Positions 9,192-19,300 of a DNA stretch of 64,000 nt are shown piece after piece. A program made the position numbers and the translations under genes. Source of the DNA: DASRLE01 sp963825315 (GTDB taxonomy: Bacteria > Verrucomicrobiota > Verrucomicrobiia > Limisphaerales > Palsa-1400); assembly GCA_963825315.1 (NCBI GenBank), contig CAWGST010000001.1, positions 1,364,001-1,428,000 of the forward strand, read 5' to 3'. The first letter of the stretch is position 1. Each line of letters begins with the position of its first letter. Under the pieces are notes generated by a model, which ran no database searches, had not been told where the DNA came from, and was given only the letters and a program-made list of their open reading frames with translations.

Positions 9192-10892
9192 TCAACCCCC
9201 CGCGGCGGAGAGGTCGCCGGGCGGCGGGACAAAGTGCAACTGATATTGCCTGTTAAACCAGGCGTTGAAGGCCGCGATTTGGAAGCGCTCGCGCATCCTG
9301 GCCAAAAAGGCCGGCAGATCGCGTTGCATAACGGCTTCGTCAACAGGCAATTCCGCTTTGAAATAGAGAAGAAATCCGCCGTCGGCCGTCGGGATGAAAG
9401 GCGAACACTGGCCCGCGTGCAGCCTGCCGGCGGTTTCCTGCAGTTGCTCGAATTCGGATTTATCCGGCACTTCAGGAATTGAAGTTGACGTCAGGGAAAA
9501 GGGGCTCAAGGTCTGCGGCCGGACGAATTGGGCCGCGCACATGGTGTCAAACGTTTTGCCCTGGACCAAGCCGGCGCCCAGGGCCGACTCGAACCGGCTG
9601 CCGGCCGCTCTGGCCAATTCGAGCGCCTTGCTTTGGCGGTAATCCGCGGCCACTTTGTCATGCACCGCGGAGAAGGGCTGGATTTCGCTGGGGATGCGCT
9701 TCTGCAGGCCCGCGACATAGACAGCCTCCACGCCCCGCAGTGGCGAGGCATAAATCATGGACCGCTCTTTGTCATCAGGATCATCATCGCGCAATGAGAA
9801 AAGGACGCGGAGATTCTCTGGCAAAATGGCCAAATCTTTCGGGCCGCTTTTCAGGTCGAACGGTTCGGAGGTCTTTACCGTCAGATTCCTGGTTTTGGCC
9901 AATGCCGCCAAATCGCCGGGCGTATATGGATGCTGATCGTCGTGGCCTTGAGAGAGATCGTTCAGGAAGCTGTTGGCGTCCTTGGCGGCCTCGTTCCTGG
10001 CGACAGTCTGGAGTATTTGCTTTTTGATTTTAGCCTTGGCGGCCTCGGCGCTGAGCTGGGCGCCCGTCTCGTCCTTGAACGAGGCCGGGTCCCTTTGCAG
10101 ATACTCCTGATCGACACTTGCATTGAAATTGGTGCCCAGTTGTTTTTCCGCCCTGGCCAGATAGTTGCTGAAGCTCAATTCAACATAATTGATCTGGATG
10201 CGGTCCGGCACCCGGTAGTCGGCTTGTCTCTTGGTGTAAAAATCTTCGATGTCCTTTTCGCTGGGAGTGGTCGTGGCGTAAAAATTGGTCACGGGGAAGG
10301 AAACAAGTTCCGTTTCCATCGGCTCGTTCTCCCGGCGATAAAAAACCTCCGTTTCCTGGGGAGTAATGAGCTGGCCGCTCATGCCCACGAGCGCGACCAG
10401 GTATTCCTGTCCGGCCTGATGGCGGGCAAACCGGTCGAAGTCATCCAGAGTCACGTTGCCTTCGCGCGCCAATTTGACCAATTCCTCCATTATCTTTTCG
10501 GCGGGGACCGCGTCCTCGGGTTTGACGCCCAGAAGCAGTTTGGTATAGCGGGCGGCCGCCTCGGGGGTAACCGTGATGTGATATTGCTCCAATTCGGCAT
10601 TGAGCAGAAGCCGCTGTTCGGCGAAGCTCACCAGCTCCTTCTTCTTCTCTTCCGACTCCGGCCATTGGCCGTAATTGAGGCGAAAGAAAATCCGCCCTTC
10701 CTGTTCAGCGGCGTGGAATTGTTCCAGGGTGATGGGATCGCCAAAGACCGAGCCAAAGTCCATTTTGGACGGAGACCGATCCATGCTGCTATTTTTGCTA
10801 TTCGGGTTGAAATACCAGAGGAACGAAATAATGGTTAACCCCATGATGACGATAAACAGCCACTTTTGATGCCGACGAATTGTTGCAATCAT
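9192..10892 (-). CDS. PpiD/SurA-like membrane-anchored periplasmic chaperone
   Basis: A 566-residue protein with one N-terminal transmembrane anchor (WLFIVIMGLTIISFLWYF) and a long periplasmic part. Residues of about 45-180 resemble the SurA_N domain (FGDPITLEQFHAAEQEG, FAEQRLLLNAELEQYHITV). A parvulin-like region follows, then helical C-terminal segments (IQPFSAVHDKVAADYRQSKALELARAAG) typical of PpiD. Expected role: folding of outer-membrane and secreted proteins. I see no convincing intact prolyl isomerase active site, so it may act only as a chaperone. It is followed after 3 bp by the RluA-type gene. Confidence 0.75.
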   Translation of the reverse strand: MIATIRRHQKWLFIVIMGLTIISFLWYFNPNSKNSSMDRSPSKMDFGSVFGDPITLEQFHAAEQEGRIFFRLNYGQWPESEEKKKELVSFAEQRLLLNAELEQYHITVTPEAAARYTKLLLGVKPEDAVPAEKIMEELVKLAREGNVTLDDFDRFARHQAGQEYLVALVGMSGQLITPQETEVFYRRENEPMETELVSFPVTNFYATTTPSEKDIEDFYTKRQADYRVPDRIQINYVELSFSNYLARAEKQLGTNFNASVDQEYLQRDPASFKDETGAQLSAEAAKAKIKKQILQTVARNEAAKDANSFLNDLSQGHDDQHPYTPGDLAALAKTRNLTVKTSEPFDLKSGPKDLAILPENLRVLFSLRDDDPDDKERSMIYASPLRGVEAVYVAGLQKRIPSEIQPFSAVHDKVAADYRQSKALELARAAGSRFESALGAGLVQGKTFDTMCAAQFVRPQTLSPFSLTSTSIPEVPDKSEFEQLQETAGRLHAGQCSPFIPTADGGFLLYFKAELPVDEAVMQRDLPAFLARMRERFQIAAFNAWFNRQYQLHFVPPPGDLSAAGG

Positions 10893-11297
10893 ACTAAAAT
10901 CCGAGTTTTAAGAGCGCGCACCCCTCAACGGCCCCGCCGCGGGTGGTCAAACGCAACAGCCATATTAAGGGCAAACCGTCATTGCGCAAGAGCCGATTTG
11001 AATCAATTTGAATCCTGGGCGCAAATCCCTGGCGGAACCGGCGTCCTGCCGGTCGCTTTTGGCGTCCCGCCAAACACCCCCTTGCCCGGAAGTGCGTTTC
11101 AGAGGCGCGCCCAAGAGTCAAAACAGAATGACGCGCCAAATCATGCGGTAGGCGTATTACCATTTGCTCCGGCCATTGCAATCCCGCGCAACACCTTACC
11201 CCAAAAAATGCCCGAAACTATGGTTTGATAAACCTTGACTTTGACTGTTACAGCCGATGGCCATAAGGGCGTCCTTGTAGAGTTGTGGCAAAGCTGA
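10893..11297. other. Intergenic region, no gene recognised
   Basis: The region contains only short overlapping open frames without family resemblance. It has several short GC-rich inverted repeats of the form accggc-gtcct-gccggt, common in this genome's spacers. The left part of the PpiD-like gene promoter should lie here. Confidence 0.5.
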
Positions 11298-11957
11298 TTA
11301 CGCTTGCTCGTCCCCCAGTCCTCCGTCGCTCGCTTTGGGTGACCGCTGGATTTGACGCAAGGATTCCTCCGCTACAAGCCGGACCGGATCTCCAAGATCA
11401 TTCGCGATCTCTCGCAAGGTCTGGATTGCGAATTCATCAAGCGGCGAAACTTCTCCCAAGAGCCTCGCTGCCTCGACGCGTGCCTCACCGTCACGATTTC
11501 TCAAAATTTCCAAAAGGGTCGGAACCACTTTCTTTGCATTCTTAGTTAAAGCCCAAACGCCATAAGCCCCAACACAACGAATCCCCTCACTATCATGCTT
11601 TAGATCATTTTCGCAGTGAGATAGGAGGTCCTGCTCCGTAATCGGGACGTAAGGTTGGTCGATTAACTCCCTATGTAGTTGCTCAATTGTCATCAATCTT
11701 TCCCGGCACTTGGGTTCTTGCTCGAGCTGCAAACGAACATTCATCACCGCTTTGTAATGCTGACGGAAGAACCCAAATAAAGTTGTGTATACATCTAATC
11801 TTTCGGAAGGGGTCAGCCGATCTAAGTGTCCGACCAACACTTCTTTAACCAGAGAGTCGTTGGCGATCAGCCATCCACCGGCCTCTCCATCGAGGTGGAC
11901 CGCAAATCGTCTTAACATTTCAAGGCAATGTTCTTGCTTCTTACTCTGAGTTTTCAT
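11298..11957 (-). CDS. HEAT-like helical repeat protein downstream of RHS
   Basis: A 219-residue cytoplasmic protein without signal peptide. The C-terminal half has HEAT/Armadillo-like paired helices (GIRCVGAYGVWALTKNAKKVVPTLLEILRN, GEARVEAARLLGEVSPLDEFAIQTLREIANDLGD). The N-terminal half is acidic and helical and not recognised. It lies 128 bp downstream of the RHS C-terminal tip on the same strand, where RHS loci usually keep an immunity gene. That position, the small acidic character and local AT-richness make it a candidate immunity protein, but no family assignment supports this directly. Confidence 0.6.
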   Translation of the reverse strand: MKTQSKKQEHCLEMLRRFAVHLDGEAGGWLIANDSLVKEVLVGHLDRLTPSERLDVYTTLFGFFRQHYKAVMNVRLQLEQEPKCRERLMTIEQLHRELIDQPYVPITEQDLLSHCENDLKHDSEGIRCVGAYGVWALTKNAKKVVPTLLEILRNRDGEARVEAARLLGEVSPLDEFAIQTLREIANDLGDPVRLVAEESLRQIQRSPKASDGGLGDEQA

Positions 11958-12085
11958 TCACTACCGTAATCTAACATTAAGGTGATTCTTTCAAATGGCC
12001 CGCCGACTGTTGTATCTAAGCGCGTTCATAGACCGCTTATAAAAAGTTAGATTGTGTTGCAAGTTTCTCATTCGAGGGAACGACC

Positions 12086-13472
12086 TCACTCCATATACCA
12101 AAGGAATATGTCATAAAGTCCGCCATTAACATAAGGCGCAATTTGCGACCCAACATAGTATCCCGCTGCGCCTGCCGCTGCCACTGCACAGGTTCGACCC
12201 AATATAACTGGAATTGGTGGAGGTGGAGGTGGAGGGTTCAATTTCAACTTGTTGAGTTGATCCAACCAAAAGTCGATGCTCTTGAGCACTTGCTTCTCTC
12301 CCTCAGAACCTGGAGGATTCTTGTTATTTAATTGGTTCCGCAGTTGATTGATTATACGTAAAATGTCCTCTTCTGTAAGTGGTGCTAAACCATCCGTGTC
12401 GATTGCGTTAACCGGGTTGTTGCGAACGACTGAGTACGGATTAAGCCCATCGTCAAGGACTCTCACGCTCCTGTCGTGAATGAGTTCAAACCCTGGTTCT
12501 CCCATCGGGTCTCTATTTAGCCACCTCTGCAAATTGGGGTCGTAGTAGCGGTATAAATAATAAACCAATCCGGAAGGCATATCCTTTTCTTTACTCGAAA
12601 ACTGGTAAAGGTTGGCATCGGCCAGCAAGCCCGATTTTGACAGAATGTTCCCGAAGGCGTCATACAGGTACTTGGCAACAATGGCTTGGGATGAGTTGAT
12701 GAGCATCGTTATGTTGCCGTTCGCGTCCGCGTGATAGAAACTGTGGCCTGCCATTGGCGCATCCACGTAAGCTTGCGCCGTTCTGGCGAGCAATCCGCCG
12801 ATGCCGCACGCGCCTTCCAGGCTGCCGCTTAAATCCTTGCCTCGCGTGTAGGTCGTCGTGGGCAGATTGTTGATGTCCCGCTCTTGGATGACCAGATTGC
12901 CGTCATACACGTAATAAACCTCGTTCGTCTGCAGCCACGCGCCGCCCTGCCATGTATATTCCTGGCGGATTCTCCGGCGCATCTTGCCATCGTAGGTGAA
13001 CTGCGAGAACCATTGGCCGGGCACCCACACCTGAATCAACTGGTTCTCGTCGTCGTAAGCGAAACAGCGCAACCCGTCATTGGTCAGATTTCCATTGGCA
13101 TCGTATTGAAAAGTGATGTTCGTTGACAAAATGACGGTGACGGTGTTGGTTGCCCGCCTGCCAAACCCGCCATAGTTCGTCCCCTCCTGCGCGACGGCGG
13201 TATAGGTGTTCGTCAGCGGCATGTTCGTCGCGGCGAAGGTGGCATCGCCGTAGAATAGCGCGTTGCTGCTGTTGACGGTCACGTTTGTGACGGTTGCTGA
13301 CGTGGTCGTGCCCACGACCGTCAACGTGCCACCGTTCGCCGCCGTTGTCAATTCGTTGTTGGAGTTCACGGCAAAGTTTTGGATCAGCGCATTGTTCGTT
13401 CGGTAATTCAGGTTTCCGGCCGGGTCAAATCCATACGCCAATCGCTCATTCGCGCGCGGCGCGTTGGTGCTA
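12086..13472 (-). pseudogene. RHS protein, module 2, C-terminal segment
   Basis: The last part of the RHS gene cut off by the IS630 element. It contains the RHS core end (YRYYDPNLQRWLNRDPMGEPG, then NPYSVVRNNPVNAIDTDGL) and a tip of about 105 residues. The tip holds a helical charged stretch, a run of seven prolines and a small-residue hydrophobic segment (VAAAGAAGYYVGSQIAPYV), and ends LYDIFLWYME. The tip resembles no toxin family I know. The open frame continues artificially into the element up to 13624. Joining at the TA target gives SDLAYEASTNAPRANERL, which is in frame with the preceding segment. Confidence 0.8.
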
Positions 13473-14472
13473 GAGCGTTTTAAATAAAACTGTAGCCACA
13501 AGAGGCAAACCAGTTCATGGCATCCCGGGGCGTGATACTCTGCAAAGCTGAAGCAATCGCCTGGAGCAGAGCGGGCTGCGTGCGGGCCTCGGCTGTACGC
13601 AGGTGGGATTTGACTTTGCTCCACATTTGCTCGATGGGATTGAGGTCTGGGGAATAGGCTGGAAGGAAGAGGATTTGGGCTCCAGCCTGCGCGATCAGCG
13701 AAAGGGTCGGCTCACTTTTATGCGGGGAGAGGTTATCCATGATGACCACATCTCCGGCGCGCAGCGTCGGGCACAAGACATGGCCGACATAGACCCGGAA
13801 AACCTCCGTATCGGTGGCCCCCTCGATGGTCATGCAGGCGGTGGCACCGTCCAGGCGGATGGCGCCGATCATGGTCGTGGTTTGCCAATGGCCCTGCGGA
13901 CATTGGGCGTGGACACGCTGACCCCGCAGGGCGCGCCCGCGCAGGCGGGTCAGATTGGTTTTGGCACCCGATTCGTCCAGGAAAATCAGTTTGGCCGGGT
14001 CCAAACCGCCTTGCCGACGCCGCCAGGCGCGGCGCGCCCGCGCAATGTCCGGACGGTCTTGCTCGCTGGCATGGAGTGTCTTTTTTTATATGTCAGCCCC
14101 ATCTTCGCCAGAACGTAGTGGATGGCGGGCAGAGAACAGTCCAGTTCCAAGCCGGCGCGCAGCTCTTTCAAGGTCAGGTCGGGCTTCTGATTCAATAGAG
14201 TCCGCATCTGGCGCTGATGGGCCGCCAGGATCATCGGCTTGCGCCCGGAGAAACGGTGGCGCGGACCGATCTCCCCGGTCCGTCGGCGTTGTTGCAAGAG
14301 CTTCTTGACCATGCCCAGCGAAACCCGGTAACGATCGCCGACCTCCACGCGAGTCCCCTCTTCAAGGTCATAGGAAGCCAAAATCCGTTCGCGCAGGTCC
14401 AACGATAAAGTTCGCATGAACTGCCTATACCACAGGCCCAACGGAATGGCTACAGTTTTATTTAAAACGCTC
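13473..14472 (-). mobile_element. IS630-family insertion sequence, copy 1 (1000 bp)
   Basis: Perfect 26-bp terminal inverted repeats begin gagcgttttaaataaaact and are flanked by TA on both sides (13471-13472, 14473-14474), the usual IS630 target duplication. It is inserted inside the RHS gene. It is almost identical to the copy at 37863-38862; the two differences I found are a Met/Leu change in the helix-turn-helix region and one silent change. This indicates very recent movement. Confidence 0.93.
13480..14417 (-). CDS. IS630-family transposase, made by -1 frameshifting
   Basis: Two overlapping frames. The first (from 14417, MRTLSLDLRERIL; an alternative start is at 14441) carries the helix-turn-helix part and ends at 13986. 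The second carries the DDE domain: LIFLDESGAKTNLTR with the first Asp, VIMDNLSPHKS with the second, and NPIEQMWSKVKSHLR with the Glu. A slippery run A-AAA-AAG lies near 14088. Shifting back one base there gives KTLHASEQDRPDIARARRAW, exactly the sequence expected in IS630 transposases. So the gene is probably intact and expressed by programmed frameshifting. Confidence 0.88.
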
Positions 14473-17159
14473 TAGCTTCGTACGCCAGATCGCTGGTGAC
14501 CTGCCCAATCGGGTCGTACCTGTAATTGGCATAACTCGAGTTGGTTGCACCCGACAAATAATTGGTTGTACCGCGAACAATGCCCGCTCGTTGATTGCCC
14601 TGGTTGTACGAGTAGCCGCTGTAATCCAAAGCAGTCCCGCTGCTGTTGACCAGCGATGTCCCCGTCAACCGGGCGTTTTCATCGTAGATATTTGTGATGA
14701 ACGCCTGATTAGGCAGCGCGATATTTGCGATCAAGGACGAGGAGGAGGTTGTCCCCGCCAGGCCCGGATTGTATGTGTATCCAAAGGTTCCCACTGGCGA
14801 GGTGGTTGTTTGCAGGCGATTGGCAGCGTCGTAAGCATAACCCTGCACCCAATCCGAGCCGTTTGGCTGCTGCAAATCAAGCTTCATCCTCAATTGGTCC
14901 GAATATGAGTACGTAATGGTGTCGCTGGTCCATGGGCCGCTCTCAGAGGTCAACTGTCCCGTCGGCGTATAATTAAATTCCGTTGTCCCAATCCCATCGC
15001 TCATACAGGTCATCCGGTTTAACACGTCATAACAAAACGTGAGCGAATGGTTGGTGTGATAATATGTCACATTCGTCAGATTTCCAACGGCATCGTACGC
15101 GTAGACAGTGTTGCTTTTCGCCAAACTCCAACGGTTTGTCAGCCGGTTGTCGGCATCGTACTGATATTTCAGAATCGTGTTGGTCATGGCATCAAGCTTG
15201 TTCGTCACCCGGCCATATAAGTCGTAGCCCCATTGGGTTAAGTTGGTCTTTGCATCTGTCAGGTTGGTGAGGTGGTTGGCGGCATCGTAGGCGTATTGCA
15301 TCACTTGTAAATTGGCGTTCGTTTCAGCTATTTTCCGACCTGCGGCATCGTATCCATAATAGGTCACGTTCGTAAGCTGGTTGGTGTAGGCGATCATTCC
15401 GGCGGGGGAATAGCCAAAGCGCTCAGTGCCTGTGTCGGGATAACTGCGCGTCAACATTCGCCCAAGATCATCGTAGGTCATGTTGACACTTACTCCGTTG
15501 GCGTCAACTGTGTTTGTGGAACGGTCAAGGATGTCGTAGGTAGCGGCGCTTACCTGTCCAAAGGCGTTGCTCACGGCGAACAGCAGGCCCTGATTATTAA
15601 ACCAATTGGTTGTGCTGGTTCCACGCCCATCAACAACATTGGTGATCTGGCCGATGAGGTTATAGCTGTAGGTGACACTGGAGCCGTCGGGATAGAGAAC
15701 ATTTGTCATCCGGCTCTCATTGTCGTAATTGAACCAAGTGGTGTTGCCCAATGCGTCCTGAATGGATTCCAAAGCGCCGCAAGGGCAATAGCTGAATAAC
15801 GTGTAATGGGTGAGCGCGTTTGTCACCGCAATGTTATGTCGAAGGGCATCATAACCAAAGTACATCCAATTATTCAGACGATCCTTGGAGGCGGTGCGAT
15901 CCAGGCGCGTGTATTCATTCGAAATGCAGGTGCCGTCGGGGAATGTGATGCTCGTCAGTCGTTGCAGATTGTCCCACGTGTTCATTATGGTCAATCCCCG
16001 CGCATCCGTGCATGTATTCAACAGGCCATTGGAATAGGTGAAGGAGTTCGTGGCAAAGCCAATGTTAATGCGCTGCGCCAGATAGTTGTCAGAGCCGTAA
16101 ACATTAGTTGTAACAAGTCCTGTCGGAAAGGTGATCCTCGTCAGGCGCTGGTTCGTATCGTATGTAAAGAGAGTCTGCTCATTCAAGGCATCGTAGTTGT
16201 TGGTTGCTTCGTGAAAGGCGTTGAAAGCGTTGCTTATGACCTGAACGCCCTGCGCGTTGTCAACGGTAACCAGATCAATGTCGTTGGTGGCGTATGCAAA
16301 ATGGTTGGTTCGTAAAGAAACAAAAGTCCCGGCGGTATAGGTCTGAATGGACGTTGTTGGAGATCCGAAGCTGTTGCGGTCATTCCTGGTAAGCGCCGTG
16401 GTTCCGTCAGGAAGAACCCGCCCGACGAACAGCGGGAGTATTTGGGTGCCTTCAAATTCGGTGTTGGTTTTGTCCGTATAGTCATACCACGTCATTTGCC
16501 CCGCTATTGAGCCGCCGTTATCGGGACTTTCGTCTCTCTGGATGGAAATCGTCTGGCTCGCTGAAAAGGCTGCGCTTTGCAACCAGTGCTTCATCCGAGC
16601 TTTGAGAAAATCGTTGGTATTGAACGCCGCTACGTTTGTTGTGGACAAGGCCGCGTATTGCCTGCTGCCCCACCAGAAAGTGTTACGGAGATTCAGGTCG
16701 CTGTTGTCGAATGTATTTGTGAAAGGGTTGGTGATGGGAACCTGGTTGTTCGCGTACGAAGCGGCGACGCCGGGAGCGGAATCCTTGTTGAGAAAGAGCT
16801 GTTGACTCCCGTCTGGATCGGTGACAAGAATGGATCGTCCATTGGGAGCGATGTTCGTTGCGGGCGTGTCGGTAATGGCAAATGTGGTTGTGCCATAAGG
16901 GGTGGTCATATTGGTGATCCAATCGTTGGTATCGTAGGCGAATGAACTGGAAATGCCACCCACGTCCGTAATATTGGTCAGGTCGCCATTCGTGTCGTAG
17001 CTCAGCGTGTTTGTGCGGCCAAATGCGTCCACGACCTGGCTGATGAGATTAGCGCCATGACTGTTGTTGGTGTAATAAATCAGGTTGGTTCCGCCATTTC
17101 CATCGACGACGTTGGTCAAATGCACTATCGGAACATCTGTTGATTCATTATAAGAATAG
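14473..17159 (-). pseudogene. RHS protein, module 2, central YD-repeat segment
   Basis: About 890 codons of RHS shell between the IS701-like and IS630 elements. Dense YD repeats (YDAVGNLTNVTYY, YDAANHLTNL, YDLYGRVTNK) with many Asn and Thr are seen, as is a short cysteine-bearing piece (FSYCPCGALESIQDALGN). It is highly similar in DNA and protein to 1-2500 of this window. No internal stop was seen. It lacks its own start; the GTG at 17125 that opens the frame is only an internal codon. The upstream join at the ATAG/CTAT duplication reads NYSYSYNESTDVPIVHLTN, in frame. Confidence 0.85.
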
Positions 17160-18524
17160 TATTACTCTGTTAAGTAGAAATAGGCGAAAAATCTTCAAAT
17201 TCAGTCAGGCAGCAGGGACACAAGCCGCGCGAGCGCACGATCAATGGCTGCATCGCCCGCAACGCCTGTTCCCACGTGAGGCCAGAAGTTTTTTTTGGCG
17301 CGTAGATAATCCATCGCCACAAACAAATAGGCGACGGCGGCCATGACCAGATGGTGGTGGAATCCGCGCCAACTGCGTCCCTCATAGTCGTCCAAGCCCA
17401 AGTCGTCTTTGCCCCGTTGAAAATACTGTTCGATGGGCCAGCGGCCGCGGCTCAAGCGCAGGCTCCGCCCCTTGGTCGGCGGTTGCTTGAGCCAGGCAGC
17501 ATAAACATGATACGGATCGGGCTGGCCTTCGGGCCAATCCACCACCAGCCAGCAGGATGGCCACTCTCCGCTCTTCTCGTCCAAATCGGTGTTGAGATAA
17601 ATCTGCCTCCACGCCAGGCGTGTCGCGCGCTTTTCGCCGTCGGCCGCCTCCCAAGTCGCCGCCTGCCATTCCCGGGCTTTGAAGCCTTCAGCCAAACGCC
17701 GCAACGACTGCGCTTTGGGGGCCGTCTTGGTGACCCTCCAAAGTTTGTAGCCGTGGGCCAGCTTGGGGCGTTGCGCCCAAGCCAGCCAGTGTTCTTCGCC
17801 GTGAAGGAAGTATTCCAGTCCCAACCCGCGCAGGCGCCGCCGCCACTCGGGGGTTCTTCCGTAAGCGGAATCGCCCAAAACCGGGGCCGCCGTCAAACCG
17901 TCCGCCAGCGCCTCCTCGATCAAGTCTCCAGCAATGTCGGGCTTGGTCTGAAAGTTCACCTGCTCGGGCACTCCGGCCTCCCGCCGCCGGGATCGGTCCC
18001 TGGTCCAGATTTCCGGCAGATAGAGCCTTCCTCCCACCGGGGCCGCAATGTCCCCATCCGTGACCACCAACTCGACGGCTACTTGGCACTGCGCCTGTTT
18101 GCCCACCGCCCCACAATATTGGTGACTGACTCCCACCGAATGGTTGCCTTGTTTGAGCCAGCCGGTTTCGTCCACGACCCACGCCTGCAACGGCTCCATC
18201 GCCGGAATGACCTCACGCCGAATCGCCCGCCAGACGTGGCTCTCCTGCCAGGGACTGTCGCTCACGAATTGCTGCAGCTTCTGACTGTCCACCTGCAGCC
18301 GCTGCGCGATGGGTTCGATGGATTTGCGTTGTCCGGGCATTAAAAGGCCCTGCACGTAGAGCGCTGCGCTCTCCCGCCGCTCGCTCCGTCCGATGTCGGC
18401 CACCAGTGGCTCGATGAATTTTTGAAACGCGGCGACCTTGCGCCGCCAGTGTGCGGAATTCCACTTCATGACCAACACTGTAGCACCCCCTCAAAATGTG
18501 TCAATATAACTTAACAGAGTAATA
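17160..18524 (-). mobile_element. IS701-like insertion sequence (1365 bp)
   Basis: Terminal inverted repeats of 16 bp (tattactctgttaagt at the left, its complement at the right) are flanked by the direct 4-bp duplication ATAG (17156-17159 and 18525-18528). It splits the RHS gene; excision with one duplication copy restores the frame. Confidence 0.9.
17201..18478 (-). CDS. IS701-family DDE transposase
   Basis: A 425-residue intact transposase (a start four codons in, at 18469, is equally possible). The triad can be read: Asp in WVVDETGWLKQGNHSVG, Asp in PVLGDSAYGRTPEWR, and Glu in RGRWPIEQYFQRGKDDLGLD followed by the typical YEGRSWRGFHHHLVM. An N-terminal helical domain (LVADIGRSERRESAALYVQG) fits the family. 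The gene fills the element and looks functional. Confidence 0.9.
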   Translation of the reverse strand: MLVMKWNSAHWRRKVAAFQKFIEPLVADIGRSERRESAALYVQGLLMPGQRKSIEPIAQRLQVDSQKLQQFVSDSPWQESHVWRAIRREVIPAMEPLQAWVVDETGWLKQGNHSVGVSHQYCGAVGKQAQCQVAVELVVTDGDIAAPVGGRLYLPEIWTRDRSRRREAGVPEQVNFQTKPDIAGDLIEEALADGLTAAPVLGDSAYGRTPEWRRRLRGLGLEYFLHGEEHWLAWAQRPKLAHGYKLWRVTKTAPKAQSLRRLAEGFKAREWQAATWEAADGEKRATRLAWRQIYLNTDLDEKSGEWPSCWLVVDWPEGQPDPYHVYAAWLKQPPTKGRSLRLSRGRWPIEQYFQRGKDDLGLDDYEGRSWRGFHHHLVMAAVAYLFVAMDYLRAKKNFWPHVGTGVAGDAAIDRALARLVSLLPD

Positions 18525-19300
18525 ATAGCTATAATTGAAAACCGTCGCCTGCGATTGTGCGTTTAAGGATCGGCTGAGAAACGCCGCACAGAAGCCTCCT
18601 CCATCGAATGGAACAAGGAAATCGTAAACATCCTGGCTGCCGTCAGGATAGAGAAGTGTGAAACCGTTGGTTATGTCCCCGCTCAGGCGCGTGTTGGTTA
18701 GATAATCATTCGTGCCGGAAGACGCCACTGCCCCATTGGTGCCGGAAAACGTCACTTCCATTCCGTTACCAAGATGGATTGTGTAATTTGTACTTGTTTG
18801 CAGCTGCGAATTCAGTGAAAGTGTTTGCGTCACATAGGAAAACCACGATAAATTCCACTTTTTGCCGACGCTAAAGAGGTTTGGATTCAGCCCGGCGGTG
18901 GCTTCCCGTTGTTTATACGCAAGCTTAAAGGAAATGCGGGGGCCGATGGCCGGTTGATAGCCAAGCGGTTCGTCATGCAACCATAAGGAGATATACGGCT
19001 CCGAAACCTGCCAGACCGGCATTCCGACTGGGCCAGTACCATTGGTGGGGGATGCAGGGCCGCCACCGCCTGCACCGTCCATACCTGGGGCTCCACCGCC
19101 GCCAGGGGGTCCACCTCCACCGGAGGGTCCACTACCCCCGCCATCAGCGCCGCAGCTAGGAGGAGGGCCGCCCCCACCATCCTCCGGGTCTCCTGGCGGA
19201 GGCGACGATGAAAAGCCATTGGTACAATCAAACCCATCTTCTACAGTTTGAAAAACTGGAGTCCTGATTATCAATTACTTACGAAGACGCAAGGTGCCTG
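18525..19300 (-). pseudogene. RHS protein, module 2, N-proximal segment
   Basis: An RHS entry segment between the IS1634-like and IS701-like elements. It starts with a Gly/Pro-rich low-complexity linker (GGGGPPPSCGADGGGSG and similar) of about 60 residues that is absent from module 1. Then it matches module 1 closely (GMPVWQVSEPYISLWL, DEPLGYQPAIGPRIS, LYPDGSQDVYDF). The apparent start at 19274 is not the native start; the native N-terminus lies beyond the element, at 21674. Confidence 0.8.

Noticed and set aside
12086..13624. A single 512-residue protein starting inside the IS630 element and continuing into RHS
   Set aside because: The first 50 or so residues are read from the transposon end in a non-native frame; it is a chimera created by the insertion.
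14462..17125. YD-repeat periodicity as a possible CRISPR or satellite array
   Set aside because: The repeats are degenerate at DNA level, vary in length and encode RHS repeats in one continuous frame.
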